Origin: Sinosporangium album
Lineage (GTDB): Bacteria; Actinomycetota; Actinomycetes; Streptosporangiales; Streptosporangiaceae
Assembly (NCBI RefSeq): GCF_900100605.1
Contig: NZ_FNCN01000007.1
Span: 1 to 64,000, forward strand
Direction: 5' to 3'
Length of the DNA stretch: 64,000 nt
Below the pieces are notes generated by a model. It did not search any database. It was not told the origin of the DNA and was given only the letters and a program-made list of their open reading frames with translations. A program made the translations under genes and the position numbers. Positions 63,399 to 64,000 of the stretch are shown here, piece after piece (position 1 is the first letter of the stretch; each line of letters begins with the position of its first letter).

Positions 63399-64000
63399 AT
63401 GCCTGACGTCGTGGTGATCGGAGCGGGGATCGTCGGTGCCGCCTGCGCCCACTACGCGGCGGAGAAGGGCCTCACCGTGACCGTCGTCGACCGGGGCCCG
63501 GTGGCCTCGGGCACCACCGGCGCGGGAGAGGGCAACATCCTGGTCTCGGACAAGGAACCCGGTCCCGAGCTGGACCTCGCCCTGCTGTCGTCCGGGCTGT
63601 GGAGAGAACTGGCCGCGCCCGCCGGGCCGTACGCGCTGGCGATGGAATACGAGCAGAAGGGCGGGCTCGTCGTCGCCGGCCGCCAGGAGACCATGGCGGC
63701 CCTCGCCGGGCTGGCCGCCCGGCAGGCGGCGAGCGGCGTGGAGCGGGAGCTCGCGGCCGACCCCCGCGAGCTCGAACCCGACCTCGCCCCCGGGCTCGCC
63801 GGAGGCGTGCTCTACCCCCAGGACGCCCAGGTGCAGCCCATGCGCGCCGCCGCCGCCCTCCTCGCCTGCGGCGGGAGCCGCCGTGCCGTGCACCTGCTCA
63901 CCGGCACCGAGGTCACCGGCCTGCTGCGCGACGGCGACCGGGTCGCCGGCGTGCGCACCGGCAGGGGCGACATCCACGCGGACGCGGTCGTGAACGCCGC
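63399..64000 (+). CDS. FAD-dependent oxidoreductase, DAO family (5' part)
   Basis: The first 200 residues are visible and the gene runs off the window. FAD motif VVVIGAGIVGAACAHYAAEKG (3-23), the Glu/Asp-type ribose contact VVDRGPVASGTTGAGEGN and the substrate-domain opening GLWRELAAPAGPYALAMEYEQKGGLVVA are typical of D-amino-acid/hydroxyproline/glycine oxidases. GGAGG lies 5 bp before ATG 63399. It is divergent from ctaA and a distinct paralogue of the DAO gene at 45-46.5 kb. Confidence 0.88.
   Translation, partial: MPDVVVIGAGIVGAACAHYAAEKGLTVTVVDRGPVASGTTGAGEGNILVSDKEPGPELDLALLSSGLWRELAAPAGPYALAMEYEQKGGLVVAGRQETMAALAGLAARQAASGVERELAADPRELEPDLAPGLAGGVLYPQDAQVQPMRAAAALLACGGSRRAVHLLTGTEVTGLLRDGDRVAGVRTGRGDIHADAVVNA

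Overview
The window is high-GC chromosomal DNA with many GTG/TTG starts and start-stop overlaps. It carries actinobacterial core genes: rbpA, whiA, steA/steB, opcA, and the tlyA-nadK-recN order. Gene content and order suggest a mycelial actinomycete of the order Streptosporangiales (Streptosporangium/Nonomuraea/Microbispora-like). That placement is inference from gene order and was not tested by a search.

Layout. 1-330: 3' end of an rRNA operon (23S tail, 5S, terminators). 0.9-8.5 kb: an Arg/Asp/Gly-rich repeat protein with a helical TPR-like domain, a metallo-beta-lactamase-fold hydrolase, an SSB-like protein with a very long tail, a DUF1015 protein with an insertion, and a small TPR protein. 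8.6-13 kb: a frameshifted cupin remnant, a HAD-IIA phosphatase, an SCP2-like protein, a phasin/histone-H1-like Arg-rich protein, a 61-residue conserved small protein, and an 800-bp non-coding stretch with degenerate ~110-130-bp repeats. 13.2-23 kb: tlyA-nadK-recN, then the tightly coupled run steA-steB-MraY-like-MurJ-GT4, which is the best candidate here for a poorly described envelope/division system. 23-29 kb: a manganese (yybP-ykoY) riboswitch and its terC-family gene, psd-pssA (phosphatidylethanolamine synthesis), bioB, an alpha/beta hydrolase behind a MarR-type operator, and a glyoxalase-II-like hydrolase. 29-38.5 kb: uvrA, a Rieske lipoprotein, a decayed Clp ATPase, uvrC, rapZ, yvcK, whiA. 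39.4-43.4 kb: a DasR-like operator and gap-pgk-tpiA-secG-rbpA. 43.5-50.5 kb: amidohydrolase plus FAD oxidoreductase, a rifampin-phosphotransferase-like protein, and adenosine deaminase. 50.5-58.7 kb: the complete pentose-phosphate operon tkt-tal-pgi-zwf-opcA-pgl on the minus strand. 58.7-64 kb: ctaB, a PrsW-type protease, a YdcF/DUF218 protein, ctaA, and the 5' part of another FAD oxidoreductase.

How the genes work together. Central carbon metabolism (lower glycolysis and the pentose-phosphate pathway), heme A synthesis (ctaB, ctaA), phospholipid synthesis (psd, pssA) and nucleotide-excision repair (uvrA, uvrC) are all represented. uvrA and uvrC each have an upstream motif matching the mycobacterial RecA-independent (PafBC-type) damage promoter, TTGTCR-type box, 10-bp gap, TAnnnT. 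The uvrC site would give a leaderless mRNA. Regulatory DNA is unusually readable: a translational-ON manganese switch, a DasR-like operator at the glycolytic operon, a MarR-like palindrome, and long perfect terminator hairpins between convergent genes.
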